37,581 bases of DNA from a virus, in IMG/VR virus record IMGVR_UViG_3300009104_000053, positions 1 through 37,581 of that record. One strand, written 5' to 3'. This document shows positions 16,331-25,002 of this stretch, piece by piece. Each line of letters starts with the position of its first letter. The stretch's first letter is position 1. The notes under the pieces are model-generated. The model saw nothing but the letters and a program-made list of their open reading frames with translations, ran no database searches and was not told the origin of the DNA. A program made the position numbers and the translations under genes.

Positions 16331-19088
16331 TCTCTGTCTCCAATCTTGGATAAATACCAAGAATAGTCATTGGTAGAGCTTGTGGTTGTTGAACATAAAC
16401 TAATCCTTCTGTGCCATAGCCTGTGTCAAATTCCACTTGTTTATCTCCGGTAAATAAAGGAATAGGTAAATCCATTGGAGATCCACTAGCTCTAAAATCT
16501 ATTGATGTTAAGTTTGCTGCATTGGGTCCAACTTTAGCTCCAACGGTATCTTGAAACCTAACAGATAAATCATAAATTCTTTTTGTTTTAGTTTGAGTTG
16601 TTTCTGTATAACCTTCGTCTAATCTCATTGTTTGTAAATCAGATGTATACAGTAAACCAACTTTAGCTTGCTCCGTTGCATTGTCTATTGATATACTTCC
16701 GCTTGAAACTGTCTTTGATGTTTGTGCAGCACCTTCGCCAATAATATCTACAACTTCTCCTTCTAAATGATCTAATCCTGTAAGTGTGGATGTTTCATCG
16801 CCAACATAACTTAATCCACTATCTAAATAATGGAATGCCGTAACATCTCTATTAAAATCAAATGGAGTAAAATATTCTACATAACGTCTTACAGCTCCGT
16901 TAATCCATCTTTGAACTATAACCCACACTTGATCTTCGTCTGCATCGCCATCAATTACCGCAACACTTTCTACTAAAGCATGAGTTAAAATATTATCTGT
17001 TTGCTCCGATGTGTGAGCTGAAGTTAAACTAACAACGGTGTCTAAAGTTTTATCTGAATAAAGTTTAAATTGGTTGTTATCAATTTTTTCAATATAATAT
17101 TTTGTATTTTCAGATAAACCACCAATAGATGTTCCTGTATTATCATAATAAAAAATATCGCCAGTAACAAAACCATGAGATGCTGAATAAATAAAATTAG
17201 ATGAAATATTAACACCTTGATAAATATATTGAGTTGTGTCTGAACTTGGAGCTGAAGTAAAAGATACAGCCGTTCCCGCAGTAGCATTCGATGCGGTTGT
17301 GGCTAGTTTAATGGTATTACTATCAGATGCAATAGCATAATATAATGTTGAATTATTTAATCCACCAATAGCATTAGAGCCAGCATAATAATAAATTGGA
17401 TCAGCAGTTGATAAACCGTGTGATGAAATAGTAATTGTATTATTTGTGGTATTTACGTTTGAAGAATTAGATGTAAAAGAAATTGATTGTTGAATAATAT
17501 TTTTTGTAGTGTCAGACTTACCACCTATAATGTGTCTGTGCCAAGCAACAACATTTTCTAATCTATTATAAGTTAAACCAGCTAATACACCATCTGTTCT
17601 TGCTCCCCAAACAACTGAATATGGCTCTTGTTGGTAATCCATTTGAGTAATACCACTTTCAGTTATATGTTCAGAAAGAATAGTTAAATCTGGAGCAACA
17701 TAACCATCGGTATCAAAATTATAAGCAAGCTCTCTCATTTTTCTTTTTGCTCTTTGTAAAAAGATAGTTGCGTTACCAATAGATAAAGCATCTACTCCCG
17801 CTGAACCATAGTTGGATTGTTTAATGATTGAAATATTTGTCGGTGTGATTGCAGATGCGGTTCCAGCAGAGACAGCATATTCTCCACCCGTTGTCATTAC
17901 AATTAAAGTTCTCGTTGCCTTCATAGCTTTAATCGCATTAACCTGGTTGGATGCAATAGTATAAATCATAGCATCGTCAGCATCAGTTCCAGCTGTCATA
18001 TTCTCATAATCTCCAGACTTTGAGAAAAACATAGTTTGTGGTTGATCTGAAGTTCCAGCAAATACTAATCTTTGTTGAAAAAATGTAACCACCGAAGGAT
18101 GACCCGTGGTATCCGAAAAAGAACCTAGATTAAATGCTGCTGTTGCATCGGTATTAGTAAATGCTTTAGTGATTGTGCAAACTACAACGGTTGTGTTAGT
18201 TCGTGCTGTAATTACAGCCTCGCCACTATTAAATTTTAAAATTCTTCCAACGTCTGTTGTTTGCCAGCCATCGCCACCATTTATTCCTGTGGTTGAGCTG
18301 GCAGTTATATTAACACCCGTTCCAGTTCCAGAGGATGCTGGAGTTAAAGTTGTTGTTGTGGTGTTGGTATCCATGTAGGGACCAGTTTCAGCAAAGTCTA
18401 CTTCTGAAAGTGTCCAGGATGTATGACCCGTTCTGGATAATTTAGATGCCTCATGAGATGGATGGCAGATATACATAACATCAGCAGACTGTGCAAATTT
18501 TAAATCAAATAATTGTGCTGTCGTATAACTGGTTGTGATTTGGTAAATTCTATTGGCTACACCAGCGGATGAATAAGCAGTATAACCAGAAGAATTTATA
18601 TCTGTGCCATCAACATCTTGCAGTTCAAAAGTATTAGTAGTTTTATCTGCTACTTTAAAAGTTTTACCATTTACTTCTGTCATTCCAACAACAGATGAGA
18701 TAGTTACAAAATCTCCATTTGAATAACCATGAGAGTTAGATGTAACTACGGCTGGATTAGCAGCAGTAATTCCAGTAATAGTTTTATTAGCCTCTACAAT
18801 TTGACCGTCATCTTTAAAGAAACGAATATATTGATTGCCAAATTCTAAAATGTAAGTTTGTTCAGTTGAAAATGTAAAAGGAATAAGTCTTGTTTTGTTT
18901 GCGGATGTTTTTATTTCAGATACAAAATAAGTTCCTGGTCGTCTTGTTATTGGTCCATGTGGCATAACCACAAAGTTTTCAATATTCGTTGCGCCATTAA
19001 AGTATTTTGCAAAATCTGTTCTTCCCTCCATAGAAGAGGAAAGCTCCCCAGCGGTAAAGCTAGGGATGCTTAAAAGTTGTTTTCCCAT
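16323..19088 (-). CDS. Tail tubular protein B (gp12-like), 921 aa
   Basis: The N-terminus (FTAGELSSSMEGRTDFAKY at 11-29, then GPITRRPGTYFV at 45-56) is the hallmark of the podovirus nozzle protein gp12. It is longer than T7 gp12 (794 aa). The excess is explained by inserted beta modules: an FCCH-like domain at about 108-178 (NPAVVTSNSHGYSNGD), and two tandem relatives at about 545-620 and 628-703, each with a S-H-G turn, YY and IGGL-x4-YY. Expected at the distal tail. It overlaps the gp13-like start and lies 2 nt after tail tubular A. Confidence 0.88.
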   Translation of the reverse strand: MGKQLLSIPSFTAGELSSSMEGRTDFAKYFNGATNIENFVVMPHGPITRRPGTYFVSEIKTSANKTRLIPFTFSTEQTYILEFGNQYIRFFKDDGQIVEANKTITGITAANPAVVTSNSHGYSNGDFVTISSVVGMTEVNGKTFKVADKTTNTFELQDVDGTDINSSGYTAYSSAGVANRIYQITTSYTTAQLFDLKFAQSADVMYICHPSHEASKLSRTGHTSWTLSEVDFAETGPYMDTNTTTTTLTPASSGTGTGVNITASSTTGINGGDGWQTTDVGRILKFNSGEAVITARTNTTVVVCTITKAFTNTDATAAFNLGSFSDTTGHPSVVTFFQQRLVFAGTSDQPQTMFFSKSGDYENMTAGTDADDAMIYTIASNQVNAIKAMKATRTLIVMTTGGEYAVSAGTASAITPTNISIIKQSNYGSAGVDALSIGNATIFLQRAKRKMRELAYNFDTDGYVAPDLTILSEHITESGITQMDYQQEPYSVVWGARTDGVLAGLTYNRLENVVAWHRHIIGGKSDTTKNIIQQSISFTSNSSNVNTTNNTITISSHGLSTADPIYYYAGSNAIGGLNNSTLYYAIASDSNTIKLATTASNATAGTAVSFTSAPSSDTTQYIYQGVNISSNFIYSASHGFVTGDIFYYDNTGTSIGGLSENTKYYIEKIDNNQFKLYSDKTLDTVVSLTSAHTSEQTDNILTHALVESVAVIDGDADEDQVWVIVQRWINGAVRRYVEYFTPFDFNRDVTAFHYLDSGLSYVGDETSTLTGLDHLEGEVVDIIGEGAAQTSKTVSSGSISIDNATEQAKVGLLYTSDLQTMRLDEGYTETTQTKTKRIYDLSVRFQDTVGAKVGPNAANLTSIDFRASGSPMDLPIPLFTGDKQVEFDTGYGTEGLVYVQQPQALPMTILGIYPRLETESV

Positions 19089-19090
19089 AT

Positions 19091-19672
19091 TTAGTATCTA
19101 CTATTTAAAAAATCTTCAGTTATGATTTGATCTGTTGGAGCTAATTCTGGGTTAGTATTATAACCTTCAGAACTATCTGCGTGTCTTGCCTCTGATAATT
19201 TAGCTTGATATTTTTCTGCCATTAGTTTTGCAACTTGTAGATTGGCAGTTATAGCATAAGCTATATCCTGTGCTAAATGTGCAGAGATAGTTTCTCTTAA
19301 TAAAACATCTAATTCGTTGACATCTGTTATTTGTGCTAAATAAATTAAATAAACAGAACTTTCACTAATTAATAATTTTCTACCTTCAACTTTATAATCG
19401 GAATTATAATCTTTAATTCCTAAAATTCTTAAACAATCTGCGGGTAAAGTATATTGATAATCAAAACCCCAGGCTGGAGTATCACTATCTTGTGCTAATT
19501 GAACTCTTTTAATTAAACAATTCCAAGGATGAGATCTATAAACTGCATCTCTAATTGTTGTATATCTTTCATTACATAATCTAGCATTTTTACTATCATC
19601 TGTAAGAGCTGTAATTGAACTTGCGCCTAATTGGTTTAATGCTGAATTACAAATTTGAACTACTGATGCCAT
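19091..19672 (-). CDS. Tail tubular protein A (gp11-like), 193 aa
   Basis: Residues 5-60 show the family signature: VQICNSALNQLGA, then the D-SKNARLCNERY region and RDAVYRSHPWN. The rest, up to the C-terminal FLNSRY, is consistent with the gatekeeper ring between portal and nozzle. Length equals T7 gp11 (196 aa). The small YRY-motif gene lies 1 nt upstream. Confidence 0.9.
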   Translation of the reverse strand: MASVVQICNSALNQLGASSITALTDDSKNARLCNERYTTIRDAVYRSHPWNCLIKRVQLAQDSDTPAWGFDYQYTLPADCLRILGIKDYNSDYKVEGRKLLISESSVYLIYLAQITDVNELDVLLRETISAHLAQDIAYAITANLQVAKLMAEKYQAKLSEARHADSSEGYNTNPELAPTDQIITEDFLNSRY

Positions 19673-19673
19673 G

Positions 19674-19880
19674 TTAATCCTTTTTAATTATATATTTTCT
19701 TCTTAATGTTCTTGGTTTTACCAAAGCAAATATTTCAGCTTCAGTTAATTCTTCCTTCGTATCAAAACCATAATGATACTTGTTATCGTTTTTAAATCTG
19801 TCTACCAAAACATATCTATAAATATGATTTCCACTTTTAAAATGTAAGATAGGTTTTGGTTTATCTAACTTTTTTATCAT
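19674..19880 (-). CDS. Hypothetical protein with LHF...YRYVLVDRF motif, 68 aa
   Basis: Residues 12-30 read LHF-SGN-HIYRYVLVDRF, closely matching the pattern in the 95-aa gene at 2156-2443, with a charged helical C-terminus (ELTEAEIFALVKPR). It lies between a strong hairpin (19887-19920) and tail tubular A. Function unknown; a shared binding fold with the lysis-cluster paralogue is inferred. Confidence 0.75.
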   Translation of the reverse strand: MIKKLDKPKPILHFKSGNHIYRYVLVDRFKNDNKYHYGFDTKEELTEAEIFALVKPRTLRRKYIIKKD

Positions 19881-19886
19881 TGCATC

Positions 19887-19920
19887 TTAGGCGGGTTCCA
19901 CTCTCGCTTTCCCCGCCTAA
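19887..19920 (-). terminator. Strong hairpin after the capsid genes (attenuator/processing element)
   Basis: TTAGGCGGG (19887-19895) pairs with CCCGCCTAA (19912-19920): 9 bp, G+C-rich, 16-nt loop, in an otherwise A/T-rich region. On the minus strand no T-tract follows, so it looks like an attenuator, mRNA-stabilising or processing hairpin lowering expression downstream of coat and decoration genes. On the plus strand AAAATTCTATTT follows, so weak antisense termination is possible. Confidence 0.6.
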
Positions 19921-19933
19921 AATTCTATTTACT

Positions 19934-20413
19934 CTAGTTTACAACGTAATGAATGTTGAACGACATATCGCCTTCAGTTCCACCCGCAGCAGCCATAGTA
20001 GCCGCTATGTAGTAGTAACCTCCAGGATCAGTTGATGCTCCAGCCATTTCCCACATTGTTGAACCAGCAGTATTGATGTTAGCAGCTTCAAATCTTACAT
20101 CTGCCATAGCAGCAGCATCAGCCACCGCAGTTGCAAAGTAATCTTCATCAACTACTGTTCCATCACTTTGATAAATCCCAACATTGAAAGTACATGAACC
20201 CCCAAGTGTATCTGAACCGATCCAGATTTGCGGAACGGTTGCATTACTTGGTATAGGTGCAAGCATAACAATATCGTCATCATCACTATCTCCAGCCGCA
20301 ACAACTATAGTACCTTGAGCTACACGAACTACTCCGTGTAAAAGTGCTGTGTTGTTAAGAACTTGAGGTGTAGCTTCAAAGTTTGCTACTAAGTCTGAGT
20401 TTTTAGTTCCCAT
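19934..20413 (-). CDS. Putative capsid decoration/stabilisation protein, 159 aa
   Basis: Beta-rich, acidic, with a VRVAQGTIVVAAGDSDDDDIVMLAPIP segment (29-55) and later GGSCTFNVGIYQSDG. It lies 21 nt after the major capsid gene and shares its higher G+C and richer alanine/glycine usage, consistent with an abundant virion protein. No family is certain. It could also be a head fibre or head-completion protein. Confidence 0.65.
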   Translation of the reverse strand: MGTKNSDLVANFEATPQVLNNTALLHGVVRVAQGTIVVAAGDSDDDDIVMLAPIPSNATVPQIWIGSDTLGGSCTFNVGIYQSDGTVVDEDYFATAVADAAAMADVRFEAANINTAGSTMWEMAGASTDPGGYYYIAATMAAAGGTEGDMSFNIHYVVN

Positions 20414-20434
20414 GATTTATTTCCTCTCTATTGA

Positions 20435-21310
20435 TTATGCTTCATGACAAGGGATTTGCACAACTTTATCTTCTTCCATACGAACTGCACCTAAACTCAT
20501 TGCGTAATATACTTGCGTTGAGTAAGATTTGTCAGCTCTTTCAGAAATTTTTGCAGAAATATCCTTACCGATACCTAATTTAATAGCATCTTCAGTATAT
20601 GCAAAAACTAATCTGTCAGAAGTGTACGTTGCATCCTTGTTCAATCTTGTTGACATTATAAACTCAAAACCTAAGTAGGAATTGATACTACCTTCAGCAA
20701 GAGCTTTAACTGTATTATAGTCAGAGCTAGTTACTTGAGTAGTTCCTAATAGATCTGAGATCTGTTGTGGTCCACATACGACATATCTCTTCAATGAAGG
20801 GTCAACATCGTTGTTATCTAAGATTTTCTTCGCTGCTAAAAGTTTAGCAATCGTCAAACCGTCTGATTGGTCTGAAGTCGCAGTCTTTTGCGTTGAAGGT
20901 AAAGCTGTAGATGTACCACCAGCAACACCAGTATCAGCCGATGCGTTGAACGATGTAATAATTACATCATCCATTGCACGGTTCATAGCTGCTGCCGCTG
21001 CTTTAGCATATGAGCTAGTTGGGTCTACAAGCATTCTAACTTTGTCGACATCGTCAACTAAGTCAGCCCATTCATAGTCAGCCAAGCTCAATCTTCTTCT
21101 GCTGTGAGGAGTATCTATTTGAGGAGTGTCTCCATGACGTGAAGTTCTCAACTGTGCAGCTGTAACTCCTACTTGGTCAAAGAAAGCATTTTTTCCTCTA
21201 ACAGTTTCCACATCAACAGAACCTCTAAGTTTACTTCCCATTTGTTGAGAAAGCATAGCAATATTCGAGCTATACTGTTCAACGAAAGAAGTAGTAATTT
21301 GAATAGACAT
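20435..21310 (-). CDS. Major capsid protein (Phage_capsid_2-like), 291 aa
   Basis: The segment TSRHGDTPQIDTPHSRRRL (56-74), followed by DYEWADLVDDVDKVRML, then DPTSSYAKAAAAAMNRAMDD, is the signature of the small HK97-fold coat proteins in the Phage_capsid_2 family. It stands right after the scaffold gene as expected. The Shine-Dalgarno AAGGAG is strong and the 140-bp leader unusually long. Codon usage is richer in G+C than its neighbours, as expected for the most expressed gene. Confidence 0.9.
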   Translation of the reverse strand: MSIQITTSFVEQYSSNIAMLSQQMGSKLRGSVDVETVRGKNAFFDQVGVTAAQLRTSRHGDTPQIDTPHSRRRLSLADYEWADLVDDVDKVRMLVDPTSSYAKAAAAAMNRAMDDVIITSFNASADTGVAGGTSTALPSTQKTATSDQSDGLTIAKLLAAKKILDNNDVDPSLKRYVVCGPQQISDLLGTTQVTSSDYNTVKALAEGSINSYLGFEFIMSTRLNKDATYTSDRLVFAYTEDAIKLGIGKDISAKISERADKSYSTQVYYAMSLGAVRMEEDKVVQIPCHEA

Positions 21311-21450
21311 ACTATTCTCCTTATGGTTGGTTATTGTTAATGTTAAGCGGCTGATTATCCTTACGGGTCGAAACCTCGATTTCAGTTCTCCTGGAACCTA
21401 TACTTTCATAGTGTCAACTAGGGTCTTTCGATTATCCTAATATATTTTGG
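21311..21450 (-). promoter_or_regulatory. Coat-gene leader with SP6/T7-like promoter motif
   Basis: The minus strand carries CTAGTTGACACTATGAAAG. SP6 promoters read TTAGGTGACACTATAGAAG, so the match over the core is striking. GACACTATG lies at 21415-21407, giving about a 100-nt leader if G is +1. TTGACA could also be a sigma-70 -35 box, but no -10 at 17 bp is seen. The leader has small hairpins (TCGA-AACC-TCGA at 21369-21380) and ends in AAGGAG before the coat ATG. Confidence 0.5.
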
Positions 21451-22290
21451 CTATACTTGATTTTTTTGTTCTCGTAAAGCCAAAACTTCTTTAACAGCTA
21501 GTTCATGGTTGGGATGTCTTTTATCCCAGTATGCTGAACCTTGTTGTGTTAATTCTCCAATTTGTTTTTCTAATTGTGCTGGTGTTTGATAAGCTGGTCC
21601 AGATGCTTGCGTTATAGTATCTTCTCCCATCTTATCTGCTAAATTTGCAAATGCTTTAATAAAACTTGGATGGTCGCCAATTTTAGTTCCGTCTGCTAAA
21701 TTTGAATTTAAAAAATCAGCATCTAAAACTTGTTTAGCAACAGTTGCCGCTTTATTAATTTGCTGGTCGTATGCTTGACCCCACTCTTTTTTTAAAGCTG
21801 TTTCACTTTGCTCTCTAGCACCCGAAGCTGTTGTATCTGCGTCTTGTTGCTGTTGAGCTGCCATATCATTGTAAAACTTAACTATACCACTTGCTTGATT
21901 AGGTAATAATCCTAACTTATGTGCTTGGTCTGAAAAATTTTTTAAAGCATCTTCATTAATTTTAGCATCTTCTCCTAGATCATATTTATATCCAGTTGCA
22001 TCCTTTGGTCTACCTAGTTTTTCATAAACTGCATCCCAATCTTTTTCTGTTGCAAATTTATTAGGTACAGGAATTTTATCTGAACCTACTAGCTTTTGTG
22101 CGTGGACATAACTTTTTGCTAGGCTTTCAATATCTTTAATATTTTCTAAAGATTTGTCTGCTTTTATTTCATCGGAAAGACTTGCTTTCCAATCTGTACT
22201 TGTTGGAGTTTCTGTTTTAGGATCTCCAGATAACACAGAATTTTCAGTTTGAACTTCTGGTGTTACTACCTCTTGATTTTCGCTTGACAT
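21451..22290 (-). CDS. Capsid scaffolding-type protein, 279 aa
   Basis: Acidic, glutamine/alanine-rich and helical, without hydrophobic core segments. It has a disordered N-terminus and SDEIKADKSLENIKD (39-53), then AKSYVHAQKLVG, PNKFATEKDWDAVYEKLGRP. This pattern is typical of podovirus scaffold-type genes between portal and coat. It would direct procapsid assembly and leave before DNA packaging. It starts 2 nt before the Bbp19-like stop. Confidence 0.85.
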   Translation of the reverse strand: MSSENQEVVTPEVQTENSVLSGDPKTETPTSTDWKASLSDEIKADKSLENIKDIESLAKSYVHAQKLVGSDKIPVPNKFATEKDWDAVYEKLGRPKDATGYKYDLGEDAKINEDALKNFSDQAHKLGLLPNQASGIVKFYNDMAAQQQQDADTTASGAREQSETALKKEWGQAYDQQINKAATVAKQVLDADFLNSNLADGTKIGDHPSFIKAFANLADKMGEDTITQASGPAYQTPAQLEKQIGELTQQGSAYWDKRHPNHELAVKEVLALREQKNQV

Positions 22291-22292
22291 TT

Positions 22293-22505
22293 TTATTCTC
22301 CTTTTTTGTTAAGCATATTTTTAATGAACAAGACTACTGCTCTTGAACCTTCTAAAAATGCGCTTTCGTGGCTGTCTCCTTTAACGTGAGTAGTTGCGTG
22401 AAAGCTACATCTTTTTTCCAAATCAGAAAGCACTCGTTCTCCGGCTTCCGATTTAAAAACTGTTTTATAATCTATTCCTAATTGTTTAAGTTCTTTTTGA
22501 TCCAT
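22293..22505 (-). CDS. Bbp19-like small structural protein, 70 aa
   Basis: The sequence DYKTVFKSEAGERVLSDLEK then CSFHATT, and GSRAVVLFIKNML near the C-terminus, matches the small Bbp19-type proteins found between portal and scaffold. Function is unsettled; a minor virion role is proposed for the family. Start and portal stop share a base (22505). Confidence 0.75.
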   Translation of the reverse strand: MDQKELKQLGIDYKTVFKSEAGERVLSDLEKRCSFHATTHVKGDSHESAFLEGSRAVVLFIKNMLNKKGE

Positions 22506-24100
22506 TACTCAACCGCCTTTAGAGCTGGTGCTATTTTACCAGCACTCTCTGCAACTGCTTGCGCTTGTTGTAATTGTTGCATTTCCATTTCGGCTTGTTG
22601 TTTTTGTTGTTGGATTTGTTGAACCTCTGCTTTTGATCTCATAATTTTAGCTGGTAAACCTAAAACATTTTTAATGTGATCGACTAAACCATCTATATCT
22701 ATGTAATCAAATACCGGTGCAATATTTTGCATTGAGCCAAATATTTCTATTCCCCTCATAACAGATGATAGCTCTTGTGTTTTTTGAGCTTTGGCTAATG
22801 GAGATACATATTCTATCTCAACATCCTGGTCGCCAATCTCTTCTGGTATTGGAGGTAATTTATTATTTTTTAATAATAAATTAAAAGCTCTAGTAATTAA
22901 TGGTTGTAGTAATTCACTTTGTAATCTTCCTAATACTGGACCCAACAATCTCATCTTCTCTTCAGTTCTTTGCATAACTTCTGTTGCTGTCATGTTTTGA
23001 CCCTGTATCATCATTAACTGGTCGACAAAGAAATTTTCTCTAATTGCTTTTCTTCTTTGCTCTTCCATTTGAATACCCACAGGAGCATTCGATCCAATTT
23101 GCAATGGTTCAATTCTATCTCTGGTTCCAGATCTATAGAAATTTAATCCACCTGGTACAGTTCTAATTGGTAAAATAAAACCATCGTCTGGAACCATTAA
23201 AGGTGGGTCAATTTGTTTTTGAGCTGCTTTAATAGATGTTTTAGACATTGTGTTTAACATCTTGGTATCTGGTAAAGCATTCATCGCTGGAGATCTGCCA
23301 TAGATTTCATTGGATGAAGATTTTAAATAACGTGGCACTACATAAGGAAATTCTCTAAATCCACTTTCTCTTAAAATAGCTCCTGTCTCTTGATGAATAT
23401 GGCATGAGATATAATCCATATTATCTTTATTCTGATAACCCATTGGAGTATCAGATTTATGTACCGTATGAAGAATAACACTATCCTCAAAAGGTTTATT
23501 CTTTACTGCCTCCTGTAATCCTCTTGGCAGTTCTACATCTGGATACATTAAAGGAATATTTTTATTTTTAAGATGAAATCTTCTTAATAAGCTGTCAACA
23601 AATCCTTTTTCATTTTCAGTAATAAATATTTCTGAAATATGTAAAGTTTTAAAACGTAAGTCATCCTTAATATCATCTGTAATAAACATCGCAGATGTAC
23701 CAAAAGCTAATAGTTCATGGTAAAGTTCAAAAATTTCTTGTTGAAAATTTGAACGAGCAAATACTTGCTGCATAATTTTTGCACAGCTCTCTAACCATTC
23801 TACTGCTGTATCATCTTGGTTAGTTGCCTCGTTTCTAAATTTTAAAACGAACCACGGAGAAATCGTATTGGTTAGCATACCATTTAAGCTAGCGGATAAT
23901 AATTCTAATGCGTGAGTAGCTGTACCATCATAAATCTGGTCGTGTCGTTTATCGCCTTTAGTTCTTTTAATAGTAATATTGGATTTTCTTGGTAAAAAAT
24001 AATCTGCAATCTCTTGCCAATGCTCTTCCCAAGTAACTCTTTGAGTTTTTAAAGTATTATATTTATCAATAATTTCTTTTGCTTTTTTTTCTACTGCCAT
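22505..24100 (-). CDS. Portal (head-to-tail connector), 531 aa
   Basis: The N-terminal region (about 14-40) has QRVTWEEHWQEIADYFLPRK, and the later PWFVLKFRN, GRSPAMNALPDTKMLN and the Q-rich C-terminus (about 490-525) are characteristic of the T7 gp8-type connector family (Head-tail_con). Length is equal to T7 gp8 (536 aa). It forms the dodecameric vertex ring through which TerL packs DNA. The upstream gene lies 3 nt away. Confidence 0.92.
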   Translation of the reverse strand: MAVEKKAKEIIDKYNTLKTQRVTWEEHWQEIADYFLPRKSNITIKRTKGDKRHDQIYDGTATHALELLSASLNGMLTNTISPWFVLKFRNEATNQDDTAVEWLESCAKIMQQVFARSNFQQEIFELYHELLAFGTSAMFITDDIKDDLRFKTLHISEIFITENEKGFVDSLLRRFHLKNKNIPLMYPDVELPRGLQEAVKNKPFEDSVILHTVHKSDTPMGYQNKDNMDYISCHIHQETGAILRESGFREFPYVVPRYLKSSSNEIYGRSPAMNALPDTKMLNTMSKTSIKAAQKQIDPPLMVPDDGFILPIRTVPGGLNFYRSGTRDRIEPLQIGSNAPVGIQMEEQRRKAIRENFFVDQLMMIQGQNMTATEVMQRTEEKMRLLGPVLGRLQSELLQPLITRAFNLLLKNNKLPPIPEEIGDQDVEIEYVSPLAKAQKTQELSSVMRGIEIFGSMQNIAPVFDYIDIDGLVDHIKNVLGLPAKIMRSKAEVQQIQQQKQQAEMEMQQLQQAQAVAESAGKIAPALKAVE

Positions 24101-24103
24101 TTT

Positions 24104-24778
24104 TTATCCTAATTTTTTTCTTTTAATTGTTAAATTTGTATCTCCTAATCCTTTTGCAGAAGTTAAAATATTTTCCGATCTACCTTTTTTTTTAGTTGCA
24201 AGTAAAGTTTCATCAGTAGACATTGTAGTAGCTGATGCTTGATCCATTTCTGCTTTTGTTGGAGATGCTGCAACCGCAGACGCACCCACTCCTTCAACAT
24301 AAGTAGTTTTTGGTGCTTGTGTTAAAATAGGTTGGTTATTATCTTTGTTAGAATAAACATTACCATAAGCATCTGTTGCTCCGCTTTGTCTACCAGATAT
24401 ATAACCAGCATAAATTTTATTCTGCTCCTCAATAGATAAACTTTCAAATTGTTGTTTATTATAACCAAAATTTTTTTTACCTCTTGTAGATGTAAGAACT
24501 TTATCCGTAAAATAATCTCTTGTTCTTCTTGAACCTTCTTTAAATAATCCAGCAAATGGTTGTACAATAAGTGGAGCGTTTTTTAAATTTTTATCAATAT
24601 TTCTTGCTCCGCTTTCTCTAAATTCATGTCGCTTTGCGGTTTGTTTTGCATCCGCAACAGTACCATATTTTTTTTCCGTTTTTCTTCCTGTTCCAACTAC
24701 AGAATAAGTTGCACCAGCTGGACCAACACTTGGTCCGCCTCCGCCTCCTCCTGTGGATCCACTATTTGCTCCTCCCAT
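24104..24778 (-). CDS. Head/portal-associated protein with GRxxxILTxAxGL tail, 224 aa
   Basis: Glycine-rich N-terminus (GSTGGGGGGPS), a basic middle (KKYGTVADAKQTAKRHEF), and a C-terminal tail KGRSENILTSAKGLGD...IKRKKLG. The tail is repeated in the next upstream gene (24779-25000). Phage proteins with such a tail commonly stand beside the portal gene (from memory), so a head or connector accessory role is likely. No enzyme motif is seen. Confidence 0.7.
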   Translation of the reverse strand: MGGANSGSTGGGGGGPSVGPAGATYSVVGTGRKTEKKYGTVADAKQTAKRHEFRESGARNIDKNLKNAPLIVQPFAGLFKEGSRRTRDYFTDKVLTSTRGKKNFGYNKQQFESLSIEEQNKIYAGYISGRQSGATDAYGNVYSNKDNNQPILTQAPKTTYVEGVGASAVAASPTKAEMDQASATTMSTDETLLATKKKGRSENILTSAKGLGDTNLTIKRKKLG

Positions 24779-25000
24779 TTATCCTCCTAACTTTTTCTTT
24801 TTAACTAATAAACTGTCATCCTCTAAACCTTCGGCTCCAGTTAAAATTGTTTGTTTTCTGCCTTTTCTATTTCTTCTTACTTTAGCTCTTTTTTCTTCAA
24901 TCTCTTTTTTTCTTAACTCATCCTCGTAGCTTGGCGGCTCTGGAGCCGGTGCTGGTGGTGGAGGAGGTGGTGGCATTGAAGGCGATTTAAAAATTCCCAT
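24779..25000 (-). CDS. Proline-rich small protein with GRxxxILTxAxGL tail, 73 aa
   Basis: Polyproline (seven consecutive, residues 10-16), an alternating Pro/Ala/Glu linker, a charged helix (28-45), then the tail KGRKQTILTGAEGLEDD...VKKKKLGG. The tail nearly repeats that of 24104-24778. It sits 2 nt downstream of TerL and 1 base from the next gene. It likely works with its neighbour at the portal or as a minor virion part. Function unknown. Confidence 0.7.
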   Translation of the reverse strand: MGIFKSPSMPPPPPPPAPAPEPPSYEDELRKKEIEEKRAKVRRNRKGRKQTILTGAEGLEDDSLLVKKKKLGG

Positions 25001-25002
25001 AA

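Noticed and set aside
17042-17287. Minus-strand frame of 81 aa in tail tubular B
   Set aside because: Hydrophobic shadow frame of the 921-aa gene; no start signals.
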